From Hydnum rufescens UP504 (taxonomy: Eukaryota > Basidiomycota > Agaricomycetes > Cantharellales > Hydnaceae), in assembly GCA_014904985.1 (NCBI GenBank), contig MU129231.1, forward strand, positions 11,158 to 39,856: a DNA stretch of 28,699 bases. The letters run 5' to 3'. Shown here piece after piece: positions 9,041 to 17,952 of the stretch; the stretch's first letter is position 1, and the number at the start of each line of letters is the position of its first letter. The translations under genes were made by a program, and so were the position numbers. The notes under the pieces are model-generated. The model saw only the letters and a program-made list of their open reading frames with translations. It had not been told where the DNA came from and did not search any database.

Positions 9041-9641
9041 CTGGTAGATTTTCCTGTATCCCCCCATCATCTTCTCACTGCTGGAATATACTACTGTCTA
9101 CAAATCTGCTTGCATCTTAAGAGAGTACTGATCTAAAGCCATCTGGAGCTAAGTCACATACAAGGTTGTTAAGACTAAGTCACTGGAAGCCCTCTACGCG
9201 AAATACTGAGCCAAGGATAGTTGCAGGACCTAAGGTTAGAGTTGCTGGACATCCAAGGAAAGGTGAGTAAAAACAAAGTTAAGTCAGAAGAAGAAAGAAA
9301 CACATTGACATACTAAATCAAGCTTAAACTAGTCTAGAGTCCTCTTTAGAATCCGCATTTTGACCAGGAGGACACAAATAGGTACCCACAAATAGCAGTA
9401 AACAGTTCAATACAACACGTATAAGCCTTTCACAAGCATCCCATGATATATCATTGACTATAGCTAGTCCATACCACAATCTTATCCGCCACTGAATACC
9501 ATACCTAACTTGTTAGAGAGTGATCAACCATCAGAGCAAACCAGCCCATTGAATAAAAACAGAAATACAGTCTCCCATCTACACACTGGCTGAACCAGAG
9601 TTTGATTTGACAGTCATCGGAGCTCCCAATCCTTCTTCTAT

Positions 9642-10541
9642 AACAGGCCAACTTAGGATCGCATCGAATTTCATAGGGTCCATCTGGATGCCAGAGGGGG
9701 TGATGATGAAGCCGAGGTACTCGATAGTGTCTGTGTGGAAGGTGCACTTCGAGATCTTGGCACAAAGGTTTCTTTCGCAGAGTCATTGTAGTACACGGCA
9801 AACGTGTTCACAGTGTTCTTCTCACGAATTGGAGAAAATGAGGATGTCATTGAGATATACAATGACGAACAGATCCACCATATCCTGGAACGAGTCGTTC
9901 ATGAAATACTGGAACTGCACTGGAGAGTTGGCTGCTCCCATTGGCATTACAAGCCACTCATAGGCACTGTACCATGTACGAAATGATGTGAGCCACTCAT
10001 GTCCTTCAGCAACTCTGATGTTGTAGTAGCCATCACAAAGATCAATTTTCATATAGATCATGGTGCTGCAAAGGCAATTGAGGAGGTTGTTGATGAGGGG
10101 GATGGGGTAGTGACTCTTTTTCGTGATGCGATTGAGTGCTTGATAATCAACGCAAAGGTGAAGCCTGCCACCTTTCTTTTTTGTGAAGTGGATTGGCATG
10201 CCTGTGGGGGAGGTCAAAGGGCGTATGAATCCTTTTGCAAGGAATTCATTGATGAACTCGCGTAGTGCTGCGAGTTTGCTTTCTGACATTGGGTATATGG
10301 GGCCTCGCTGTACTTCGCGTCCTTCTTCAATATTGAATCGAAGGTCATACTTGCGATGCAGCAGTAGATAGCTGGCCGCTGTACCAGTGAAGACATTGTG
10401 GAATTCGTGGTATTCCAGGGGGAGTCGTTGTGCAAGGTCTTGGCGTTCCTCGATGGGGATTGATTCAGGTAATGTGGAGGTGGGGGAGTGTCGCGAACCA
10501 CTGATGTGGTTCATGTGTGGGTTGGATTGGTGACGACGCAT
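9642..10541 (-). pseudogene. Element B reverse transcriptase
   Basis: Read from 10541 down. A linker leads to the RT fingers (RGPIYPMSESKLAALREFIN, FIRPLTSPTGMPIHFTKKKG, LCVDYQALNRITKKSHYPIP). The palm follows with YMKIDLCDGYYNIRV (first catalytic Asp kept), then YLNDILIF, where the first Asp of the YxDD box is Asn. After a frame change near 9830 come RNLCAKISKCTFHTDTIEYL, GFIITPSGIQMDP and SWPV, where repeat D interrupts. The Asp-to-Asn change would abolish polymerase activity. The frame differs from that of the protease upstream. Confidence 0.92.
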
Positions 10542-11095
10542 GTGTAGAGTGTTGCACTTTCGTCACTGGCTGCTTGAATGAAGTCTTCGGCTTTGTAGAC
10601 TTCGATTGTGATGCTGTGGGTTGGGGGCTTGCTGTTGTTGGTTCTGGGGTCATGGTGGGCATTGCGATGATGTTGATGCTTAATGGCATTGTTACTAGTT
10701 CCATGTGGTGTGCCATATGCTCGATTCGCATTTTGGCCCACAAGATTTGTGGATTGACTTGTCGTAACCAGGGGAGGCCTAGTACAATGGGGGTCGAGGA
10801 GTGGAGTTGCGATTTGATGAATTTGATATTTTGTTGTGATGAGTTCGCAAAAGTGACTGGGAGTGTAACTATACACTCAAGGTTGTTCGCAATTGATCTG
10901 TCAAATAATCGCAAGGGGTGTGGTGTCGCCAAATGACAATGATGCAGTGTGGTGTGTGAGTTCTGTACTCACACCACGTCAATGGTGTTTTTGGAGGTGC
11001 CACAATTGACAAGTGCCGAGATGGGGCTGTCTGAGAGGAGGGGGATTGAGACCATTGTAATGAATGACGATGGGTAGAGGGAAGAGATGGTAGCT
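10465..11095 (-). pseudogene. Element B retropepsin-like protease
   Basis: The active-site loop reads ISALVNCGTSKNTIDVV, where the catalytic Asp of the usual LVDSGAS is Asn (codon at 11005-11007). A TGA follows in the same frame just downstream. The C-terminal half LRLFDRSIANNLECIVTLPV and STPIVLGLPWLRQVNP fits the flap and LGxxWL region of Ty3 proteases. A low-complexity linker (Thr/Pro/Ser) then runs toward RT. It would process Gag-Pol; the missing Asp makes that impossible. Confidence 0.85.
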
Positions 11096-11096
11096 C

Positions 11097-12701
11097 TTAG
11101 ATGAGTGGTTCCATTGGAGGGGGATGATGATGAGATCTCAGTGATGTGAGGTTCCTCTGTTGTGCTGGGCCTCCTGAGAAGATGAACATAGTGTGAGCTA
11201 CTGGGGTGTGTGACATTGCTGTTGCAGTTGTGCTGCTGGTACTGGTGGACGTCGCAGCAGGTGTTGTTGCGGTTCGTGGTACGTTGCGACGACTGGGGCA
11301 ACTATCTACTGCATGGTCACTGTTCCCGCAGTATGCACAGAGTTTTTTGTGTCTTTGTCATTCCTTTTCCTCCTTGGTGAGCACGCTGTTAGACTTGTGA
11401 ACTTTCGGGTTGCGTGGGGGGTTTGTTGAGGATGATGGGGATGTCAAGGATGAGGGGTTCGTGGTGCAGGGTTGTGTGCTGCGATCTGAGGTTCTCGTGG
11501 CTTTGAGTTCCTCTTGGCACTCCCAATACTGGCCATCAAATCTTAGCACAGCTTGGTACATGCCTTGGAGTTTCGTGGGTTTGCCATCTCACGAGATGTC
11601 GTCCTGCAGATGGTTCAGTAAGCCTTGGTAGAACTGCAAGCGGAGTGCATCATCATTCCACCTGGTGAGGCTCACTACTTCCTTGAACTGGTTGATGTAG
11701 TGAAGGACATGGTGGTTGTCGTTCATCTTGAGCGTGTGTAGTTTTCGCTCTTGAGTTGCGACCTTGTCTGGGTCTCTGAAGTATGTGTGGAGCTCTTCCT
11801 CAAAGAGCATCCAGCTGGAGAGTGTGGGGGATTCCTCTGTCTCCATGATGAGGCATTGGAACCATTGCCTTGCTGTATCCATGAGATACGATCCAGCCCA
11901 GATGATGCACATGCTCTCTAGCATGAATTGCGACGGTTGCAATTGGAACACCATTTTGCAGTGCGCAAGGAATCCGTATAGTTTAGAGGGGTCATGCCCT
12001 GAGAACACCTCCAGCTCTTTGATTTTGGGTTCGCGAAGTGCATGTCCCAAGGGCGCAGAGGGTTGGGTGATTGTCACTGTTTCATGGTATCGCGGAGTGG
12101 TGGGGAGGTGTTCAAGTCTGGCTCCTCGATGGTCCACACCTGGGGTTGGGGCTCTGAACGCCGGGCCCAAGCACGGGGGGGTGGTGTGCACATCCTTGAA
12201 CATCGTGCATCGCGGAGTTGGTTGCACAATGTTGCTAGGTGGTGCGTACATGACTGAGTTGCCTCGTGGCGTATCGTCGAGGTTTTGAGGTAGAAACTCA
12301 TCATTTTCCTCGGGGTAGGTTTGGGGCTCGAAGTGGGGGCTTTGAGTGTCGAGGGTGCAAGGTGCGAATTGCGAGTTGTGCACTGTGGGTGAGACTACTT
12401 GTCTTGGTCATGTATTTGCATCGAGGATGGGCAACCACGAATTGCAGTGCACAACTTCATTGCACAGTTCTCGGTTTTCGTTTGTGAGGTCTTCAAGGCA
12501 AGCATTCATCTGGGCGTTAGTGCGTGCCATTTCTGCTTGTATCTGCATGCTGCATGCTAGGTCTGCCTGCATCTGTTGCAGCATGCGCATGAGCATTGTC
12601 TCTGTGCTCAAAGTTGACGTGGCACTGGGAGGATTTCCCATGTGTGGGCCACCTTGGTCAGCCACTTGGGCTGACCTTAATAGGCAGGACAAATCCCTCA
12701 T
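11097..12701 (-). pseudogene. Element B Gag, main part with zinc knuckle
   Basis: One - strand frame runs from 12701 to the TAA at 11097-11099 with three internal TGA codons (at DANT*PRQ, DDIS*DGK, EKE*QRH), each where Arg would fit. The Retrotrans_gag core includes ELEVFSGHDPSKLYGFLAHC, MDTARQWF, YFRDPDKVATQERKLHTLKM and QFYQGLLNHLQDD. A CCHC knuckle CAYCGNSDHAVDSC (11288-11340 region) follows. The N-terminal part has a Gln/Met/Ala-rich helical stretch (MLMRMLQQMQADLACSMQIQ). The first about 75 residues lie beyond repeat C at 16775-17006. The product would form the particle and bind RNA. Confidence 0.9.
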
Positions 12702-13235
12702 CTAGTCAGCCTAAAAGGCCTATTTTTTCTTTGATGTCAATTGACAATCCTTGGATGTCAAATTGACATCTGGCCATCTTTCTGGAGCAGAATCAAACAC
12801 TGTGAGCAGAAGCATATGGATATATTTGGTTGGGGGGTATTGGGATAGGTCCTGGAATGCCCGGGGACAGCCCCTGAATGGGTCAGTGGGCCTGTTGATT
12901 CCCAATATGGAAATGTAATTACATAATAGCCTAAATAGGAAATTATGTAATTCACCCAAAAAGCGGTGACATAATCATACACAATAATAGTATTATGTAA
13001 TATATTATATAATTAATTATTACCTTAACTAACTACCTAATTAATTATATAATATAGGTCACATGACCAGCACTCGTGTGCCAGTCATGCAAAAAGAGGG
13101 GGCACCCCTGCCCCAGACCAACTGGAGGGTGGGGGCAGGGGTCAGAGGGGCCCACCAGAGGGGATGGGGGCCCTGGGTGAGCACTTAGGGGATCCTATAA
13201 TGGGGGGTCGACAGGTTAGTTAAAAAATCAATAGT

Positions 13236-13272
13236 GTGCAAAAAGGGCAGCCAGAGGCTGCCCTTTTTGCAC
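13236..13272. repeat. Strong hairpin, 17-bp stem, 3-base loop
   Basis: GTGCAAAAAGGGCAGCC (13236-13252) pairs perfectly with 13256-13272 around loop AGA. It lies in repeat C1 outside the large palindrome. The function is unknown. Confidence 0.85.
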
Positions 13273-13305
13273 TAGAGTAGCTAAGATCATAATAACATAC
13301 CTTAA

Positions 13306-13337
13306 CACCACACCCCAGTCTATACTGGGGTGTGGTG
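13306..13337. repeat. Second hairpin, 14-bp stem, 4-base loop
   Basis: CACCACACCCCAGT (13306-13319) pairs perfectly with 13324-13337 around CTAT. It follows the first hairpin by 33 bases, so the two may belong to one structured RNA or DNA end. Confidence 0.85.
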
Positions 13338-13574
13338 GCTTCTCCTGGGCTCTTGGTAGATCGAGGTGGTGGTGTCGTGCAACAGAAAAAATTTTCCGGC
13401 AATTGCCAGTAAATTGAACCTGGGACTCAACACCAGGCAGTTGCCCAGTTTCAAAGGCAAGCCACCTGCTGCTATGAAAAAGCCTAAATGCACTAACTAG
13501 ATAGACCAATATAAAAGGGTGGATTAGATGATACTCCATAATAACTTTGGATCATAGCCAATTACATAATACAA

Positions 13575-14946
13575 TGATTCCTATTAAAAAAAGCCTAAAT
13601 GCAGAAATTGGATGAGGTACATCCAAATACCCACTGAGCAGATCATTCTGAAATTTTGTACATTATTAGATGCTACTTCTATGCAGATTATATCAAAATT
13701 TACAGCCAAATCATGCATAGGTTATGGAGATATGAAGGAAACAATCTGGACATTAAAAATTCATTTCCTCCCCAAGAAAAATAGCTGGGGACTTGAAAAT
13801 TTGCACAGAGCATAAGGACACAATGTACTAATTATGTGCAAAACATCAGCCCAATCTACCTACTTTAAGGGAGTGAACTGGACAATAGGTACCAGAAGCA
13901 CTGGAAATTGCCAAAATGTAAGGAGTGCAAGGATCACTCTGAAATTTGGCATGTGATTAGATACTGTTTAGGCAAAGACCATATCAAAATTTCAGCCAAT
14001 CCACTCAGAAGGTACAGAGATATGAGGGAAACAAGTTTAAACATTGAAAATCAATTTACTCCCCCACAGACAAGGTATGGACTTGAAATTAGACATGGGT
14101 TATGATCATATAATTAACTAGCCATGTGCCAAAAATCAGCATATTCTGTTTACTTCTAGACATTCAACTCCCTTTTCAGGCAAAAAGAGAACAACAAGCT
14201 ACTATGAATGTTAAACACTTTAAATTACACCCAAAATAGGTGGAATAGGCTTAATATATTATAGCCCTGACTGTATCCAAAAATGGAATCAATTGGATGT
14301 GTGGAAGTAGCTTAAATTGAGGGGGAGGGGGAGGAAGATCAAAAGTGAATTACATAAGATGTAGAGCAGGGGTGGCTCTGATATTACACCACTGAGTTAA
14401 TACATATATGGGGAGTGTACATGCCAGATATCAGCCCAACTGGACTCCATTTAGGCAGTGTTCCACAGGCCTCCCCCCTAAACAACAATTTCCTCCCCAG
14501 AGCCTTCTATCCATGTAATTCCCCTGAAAATGCACACTTGGGTCATCCAAACACATCTATAGCATTCCTCAAAATTTCAGATTTATAACTCCAGTGTTAG
14601 AGTCTCCATAATATTTTCAAGTTTCACTGAGATACACCCTCCAGTTGGGACACTTCCAGGAGCTCCAATCACTTTGAATTTTTGTAGGTCACACCTGCTC
14701 ATCATTTGAGGCTCAGCCCCACATTTTCAGCCCATTCTGAGCACTTTTGACATGTGTCACATGACCAAGATCTTCCCCTCCCCCTGCTTCACTCAGTCAT
14801 CCAATTTGTGTGGACTTTGTTTCCATCTGTAGTAGTAGTGTGTGACAGTGCATGATTCAAATTTCAGGAGATTCCATGCAATATTGATTGAGTTATTCAA
14901 GAAACATTCTAGATCAATTCAATTTGGGGTCAGAACAGCAGTATTT
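13575..14946 (-). repeat. Left arm of the large palindrome (C-family unit)
   Basis: Reverse complement of the right arm with centre at 14949 (position i pairs with about 29898-i). The inner approximately 1 kb is nearly identical with rare 1-base changes. Outward of about 13740 it diverges, and about 170 bp present in the right arm (around 16270-16440) is missing here. It shares the outer end TAAATGC(A/G)GAAATTGG with the right arm. No coding frame of note. Confidence 0.88.
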
Positions 14947-14951
14947 AGTGG

Positions 14952-16502
14952 AAATACTGCTGTTCTGACCCCAAATTGAATTGATCTAGAATGTTTCTTG
15001 AATAACTCAATCAATATTGCATGGAATCTCCTGAAATTTGAATCATGCACTGTCACACACTACTACTACAGATGGAAACAAAGTCCACACAAATTGGATG
15101 ACTGAGTGAAGCAGGGGGAGGGGAAGATCTTGGTCATGTGACACATGTCAAAAGTGCTCAGAATGGGCTGAAAATGTGGGGCTGAGCCTCAAATGATGAG
15201 CAGGTGTGACCTACAAAAATTCAAAGTGATTGGAGCTCTGGAAGTGTCCCAACTGGAGGGTGTATCTCAGTGAAACTTGAAAATATTATGGAGACTCTAA
15301 CACTGGAGTTATAAATCTGAAATTTTGAGGAATGCTATAGATGTGTTTGGATGACCCAAGTGTGCATTTTCAGGGGAATTACATGGATAGAAGGCTCTGG
15401 GGAGGAAATTGTTGTTTAGGGGGGAGGCCTGTGGAACACTGCCTAAATGGAGTCCAGTTGGGCTGATATCTGGCATGTACACTCCCCATATATGTATTAA
15501 CTCAGTGGTGTAATATCAGAGCCACCCCTGCTCTACATCTTATGTAATTCACTTTTGATCTTCCTCCCCCTCCCCCTCAATTTAAGCTACTTCCACACAT
15601 CCAATTGATTCCATTTTTGGATACAGTCAGGGCTATAATATTATAAGCCTATTCCACCTATTTTGGGTGTAATTTAAAGTGTTTAACATTCATAGTAGCT
15701 TGTTGTTCTCTTTTTGCCTGAAAAGGGAGTTGAATGTCTAGAAGTAAACAGAATATGCTGATTTTTGGCACATGGCTAGTTAATTATATGATCATAACCC
15801 ATGTCTAATTTCAAGTCCATACCTTGTCTGTGGGGGGAGTAAATTGATTTTCAATGTTTAAACTTGTTTCCCTCATATCTCTGTACCTTCTGAGTAGATC
15901 TGGCTGAAATTTTGATATGGTCTTTGCCTAAACAGTATCTAATCACATGCCAAATTTCAGAGTGATCCTTGCACTCCTTACATTTTGGCAATTTCCAGTG
16001 CTTCTGGTACCTATTGTCCAGTTCACTCCCTTAAAGTAGGTAGATTGGGCTGATGTTTTGCACATAATTAGTACATTGTGTCCTTATGCTCTGTGCAAAT
16101 TTTCAAGTCCCCAGCTATTTTTCTTGGGGAGGAAATGAATTTTTAATGTCCAGACTTGTTTCCTTCATATCTCCATAACCTATGCATGAATTTGGCTGAA
16201 ATTTTATATGATTTGCGTTGAGGTAATCTCTAATCACATGCCAAATTTCAGAGCGATCCGCCCAGCGCTTATTTCTCGGCAAGTTCCGGTGGTTCCGGTG
16301 ATGTTTTTACTGCTCTCATTGTTTCAGGCACTAATCATTGGCCCTGGGCCTGATTTTTTCACTCTATTGGGGTCCCTAGAGGCCCATCCATCTATCCCAG
16401 GCACCTCCCCCTGGTCCTGGGCCCCCATTGGGCTGGATGCCTAAATGTTTTTTGGATGCACTTCATCCAATTTCCGCATTTAGGCATTTTTTAAAATAGG
16501 AA
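14952..16502 (+). repeat. Right arm of the large palindrome (C-family unit)
   Basis: The 5-base centre AGTGG (14947-14951) separates it from the left arm. It holds the longer form of the C unit, ending with a GC-rich part (CCCTGGGCC, CCCCCATTGGGCTGGATGCC) and CCGCATTTAGGCATTTTT. It is collinear, in the same orientation, with the diverged copy at 21157-22440. Confidence 0.88.
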
Positions 16503-16774
16503 ATACTGTATAATGTAATGGGATATTATCTAATGCACCCATCCCCATTGGGCTATCTGATTACCGCATTTAGGCATTTTTATTATACAGTATATCTGGT
16601 GTATATATTAATTATTAATTTTGTTGACTGAGATTTTGCAAAGTGCCCATAAATGAGGCACTTGACATTGCTTGATGTCAAAATATTGTCAAATTGTAAT
16701 TGCCGGTTGTCAAATTCAGCTTTTTGATCATCACTTGACATCAAACTTGATTTCAGCCATTTAGGCCTACCTAA

Positions 16775-17006
16775 GTCATCAACATGTCCCTCCTTTTAAG
16801 GCCCCTCTATATGGCTGACCAGGCTGGTGTGGGCCTTGCATTGAGTTGGGTGGTGTTTGTATCATGGGATATGTCGTCCGAGGGGTGATTGGCACCTCGA
16901 GGATGATTGGAGAGGAGAGGGTGGAAGTGGATTCGATGGTGGCTGTGTCGTCGTGATAGTCATTGGCAACTGGTGGTGGGTGTGGGTTTCGTCGAGTGGA
17001 GGGCAT
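16775..17006 (-). pseudogene. Element B Gag N-terminus
   Basis: An ATG at 17006 on the - strand starts MPSTRRNPHPPPVANDYHDD... and continues through Ser/Thr/Pro-rich sequence (STSTLSSPIILEVPITPRTT) to GALKGG, where repeat C1 interrupts. It lies 44 bases inside the 5' LTR of B, the right place for a gag start. The frame does not join directly to the main gag part across the CCTAA site, so an additional indel is likely. Confidence 0.7.
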
Positions 17007-17049
17007 ATTGAGTCTTTTCAAGGAAGTTGGTTATTTAGATTGAGAATAC

Positions 17050-17504
17050 TGTTAAGGGTTGTACTCGAGGCGAAAGATACAATGACATAATCGAGTTGAA
17101 TACAAGGAAATGCCCTTAAGGTGATTGATGAGGGAGTTGCGAAGTGTGGATTATGTAAGTCACGAGAGATGAGTACGTACGAGGAAGACCAGCTTCTTGA
17201 GACTTAATAAGCAAGGGTTTAAGATGAGAGTCACGAGTGATAACTGAGATTGTGAAAGGGGAATTCAATTGGTTGACAATATATTCTCAATCTTCTAAAG
17301 AGCGAGTGTACATCAAGTAACTACTTATACTATTAGAGATCAAAAGGGTTTTATGGATAAAGGGGTGTTGAATAAAGGAAGGATGTATATAATAGGAAAT
17401 GCTGAAAGAGGAAGGCACAATGGCGGCAAGGGTGAAGGTCACATGATGGCGCGATTGGCTTGGTTATTCATACGTAAACGAGGTTATGAGTACAACTCGT
17501 AACA
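17050..17504 (-). repeat. Element B 5' LTR
   Basis: 455 bp, TGTTAAGGG...CGTAACA on the + strand, colinear with 3214-3668. As the upstream LTR for the - strand coding region it should carry the promoter. The bases just inside (GTATTCTCAATC on the - strand) do not show a primer-binding site I can recognise. Confidence 0.92.
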
Positions 17505-17509
17505 GCACC
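17505..17509 (+). repeat. Target-site duplication GCACC (right of element B)
   Basis: Matches 3209-3213 exactly and marks where element A resumes. Confidence 0.9.
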
Positions 17510-17814
17510 CCATCATAAATATACAGCATCTAACTAAATACCATCAGGACGAATGGGATGAAGGATGATCCAAGCTCCTGGAATTGAGAGAGCTCACCAA
17601 GGAGGAAGAATACGAGGTTGAGAGGATAGTAGGACATCACTACAATCGATCAAGAAGAAGGAAGGAGTATCTAGTGAGGTGGAAAGGATATGGGCCTGAG
17701 CACGACACGTTTGAGCCTGAGATGGGCCTGCAAAATGCCTTCTTGCGCCTCAGGGAGTACCACGAGACCCTGAAGGAATGTGGCAGCAAAAATGAGGACC
17801 CCACAAGGTTGTAA
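17510..17814 (+). pseudogene. Element A integrase C-terminus with chromodomain
   Basis: It continues the integrase from 3213 in frame as PIINIQHLTKYHQDEWDEG, then a TGA where Arg fits. A chromodomain follows: YEVERIVGHHYNRSRRRKEY, LVRWKGYGPEHDTFEPEMGL, then the C-terminal helix NAFLRLREYHET. The aromatic cage positions (Y of YEVE, W of RWKGY, and the acidic/aromatic strand DTFEP) are visible. In chromoviruses this domain guides integration to methylated-histone chromatin. The segment ends in TAA at 17812-17814, close to the family's normal end. Confidence 0.88.
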
Positions 17815-17952
17815 GGGAACCCCCATCCACCCCTTCTCCTAACGTCCCTCTCCCCACTCCACAACCTCAACCTCAACCTCAACCTTAAAATCTCAACCTT
17901 CATTTCCACCATGACGATTTTATAGATCGATCCCCCCTTCCCACTAGCAGCC

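Larger units (their letters stand above)
8121..9641 (+). mobile_element. Repeat D inserted in element B pol
   Basis: About 1.5 kb of non-coding DNA separates SWPV of RT (ending near 9642) from PTLVKEV of RNase H (starting near 8120), motifs normally one or two residues apart. It holds 2.5 modules of about 159 bp (8240-8640), a reversed tRNA-like head (8679-8749), a cluster of TGACTCA sites and a TATA box (9033). A second copy of the 8400-8960 part lies reversed at the right window edge. It could be a solo LTR or a composite with a SINE. No clear target duplication was found, so the edges are approximate. Confidence 0.65.
12715..16769. mobile_element. Repeat C1: palindromic element inserted in gag of B
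   Basis: A 4.05-kb non-coding block lies inside gag. Candidate 5-bp target duplications CCTAA flank it (12710-12714 and 16770-16774). The ends are similar when read inward: (A/T)AGGCCTA, then a TTTGATGTCAA block within about 30 bases. The inside holds a head-to-head pair of C-family units forming a palindrome of about 2.9 kb, two strong hairpins, and AT-rich TATGTAAT DNA on both sides. No transposase is seen, so it would be non-autonomous. The duplication is short and may be partly chance. Confidence 0.6.
3214..17504 (-). mobile_element. Element B: nested Ty3/Gypsy chromovirus (14.3 kb with inserts)
   Basis: Two 455-bp direct LTRs (3214-3668 and 17050-17504) flank - strand coding relics in Ty3 order: gag N-terminus, gag with CCHC knuckle, protease, RT, RNase H, integrase, chromodomain. 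GCACC target duplications flank the whole. The 5' LTR is the right one (17050-17504). B has received repeat C (12715-16769) in gag and repeat D (about 8121-9641) between RT and RNase H. It also carries an antisense spliced gene and AT-rich DNA (3669-5790) between integrase and the 3' LTR. Numerous TGA stops and catalytic Asp-to-Asn changes show that it is dead. Confidence 0.92.

Noticed and set aside
8120..9650. Repeat D as a clean solo LTR with TG...CA ends and GGGCA/GGCCA duplications
   Set aside because: One mismatch in the duplication, and the flanking pol motifs would then be too close together. Another boundary fits the protein better but shows no duplication.
10517..12487. Several + strand ORFs opposite Gag and protease of B
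   Set aside because: They are shadows of the - strand Gag/protease, which carries clear family motifs. The + frames show none.
13236..13337. Hairpins as bacterial-type terminators
   Set aside because: The context is a fungal repeat with no upstream gene, and such terminators do not operate for pol II.
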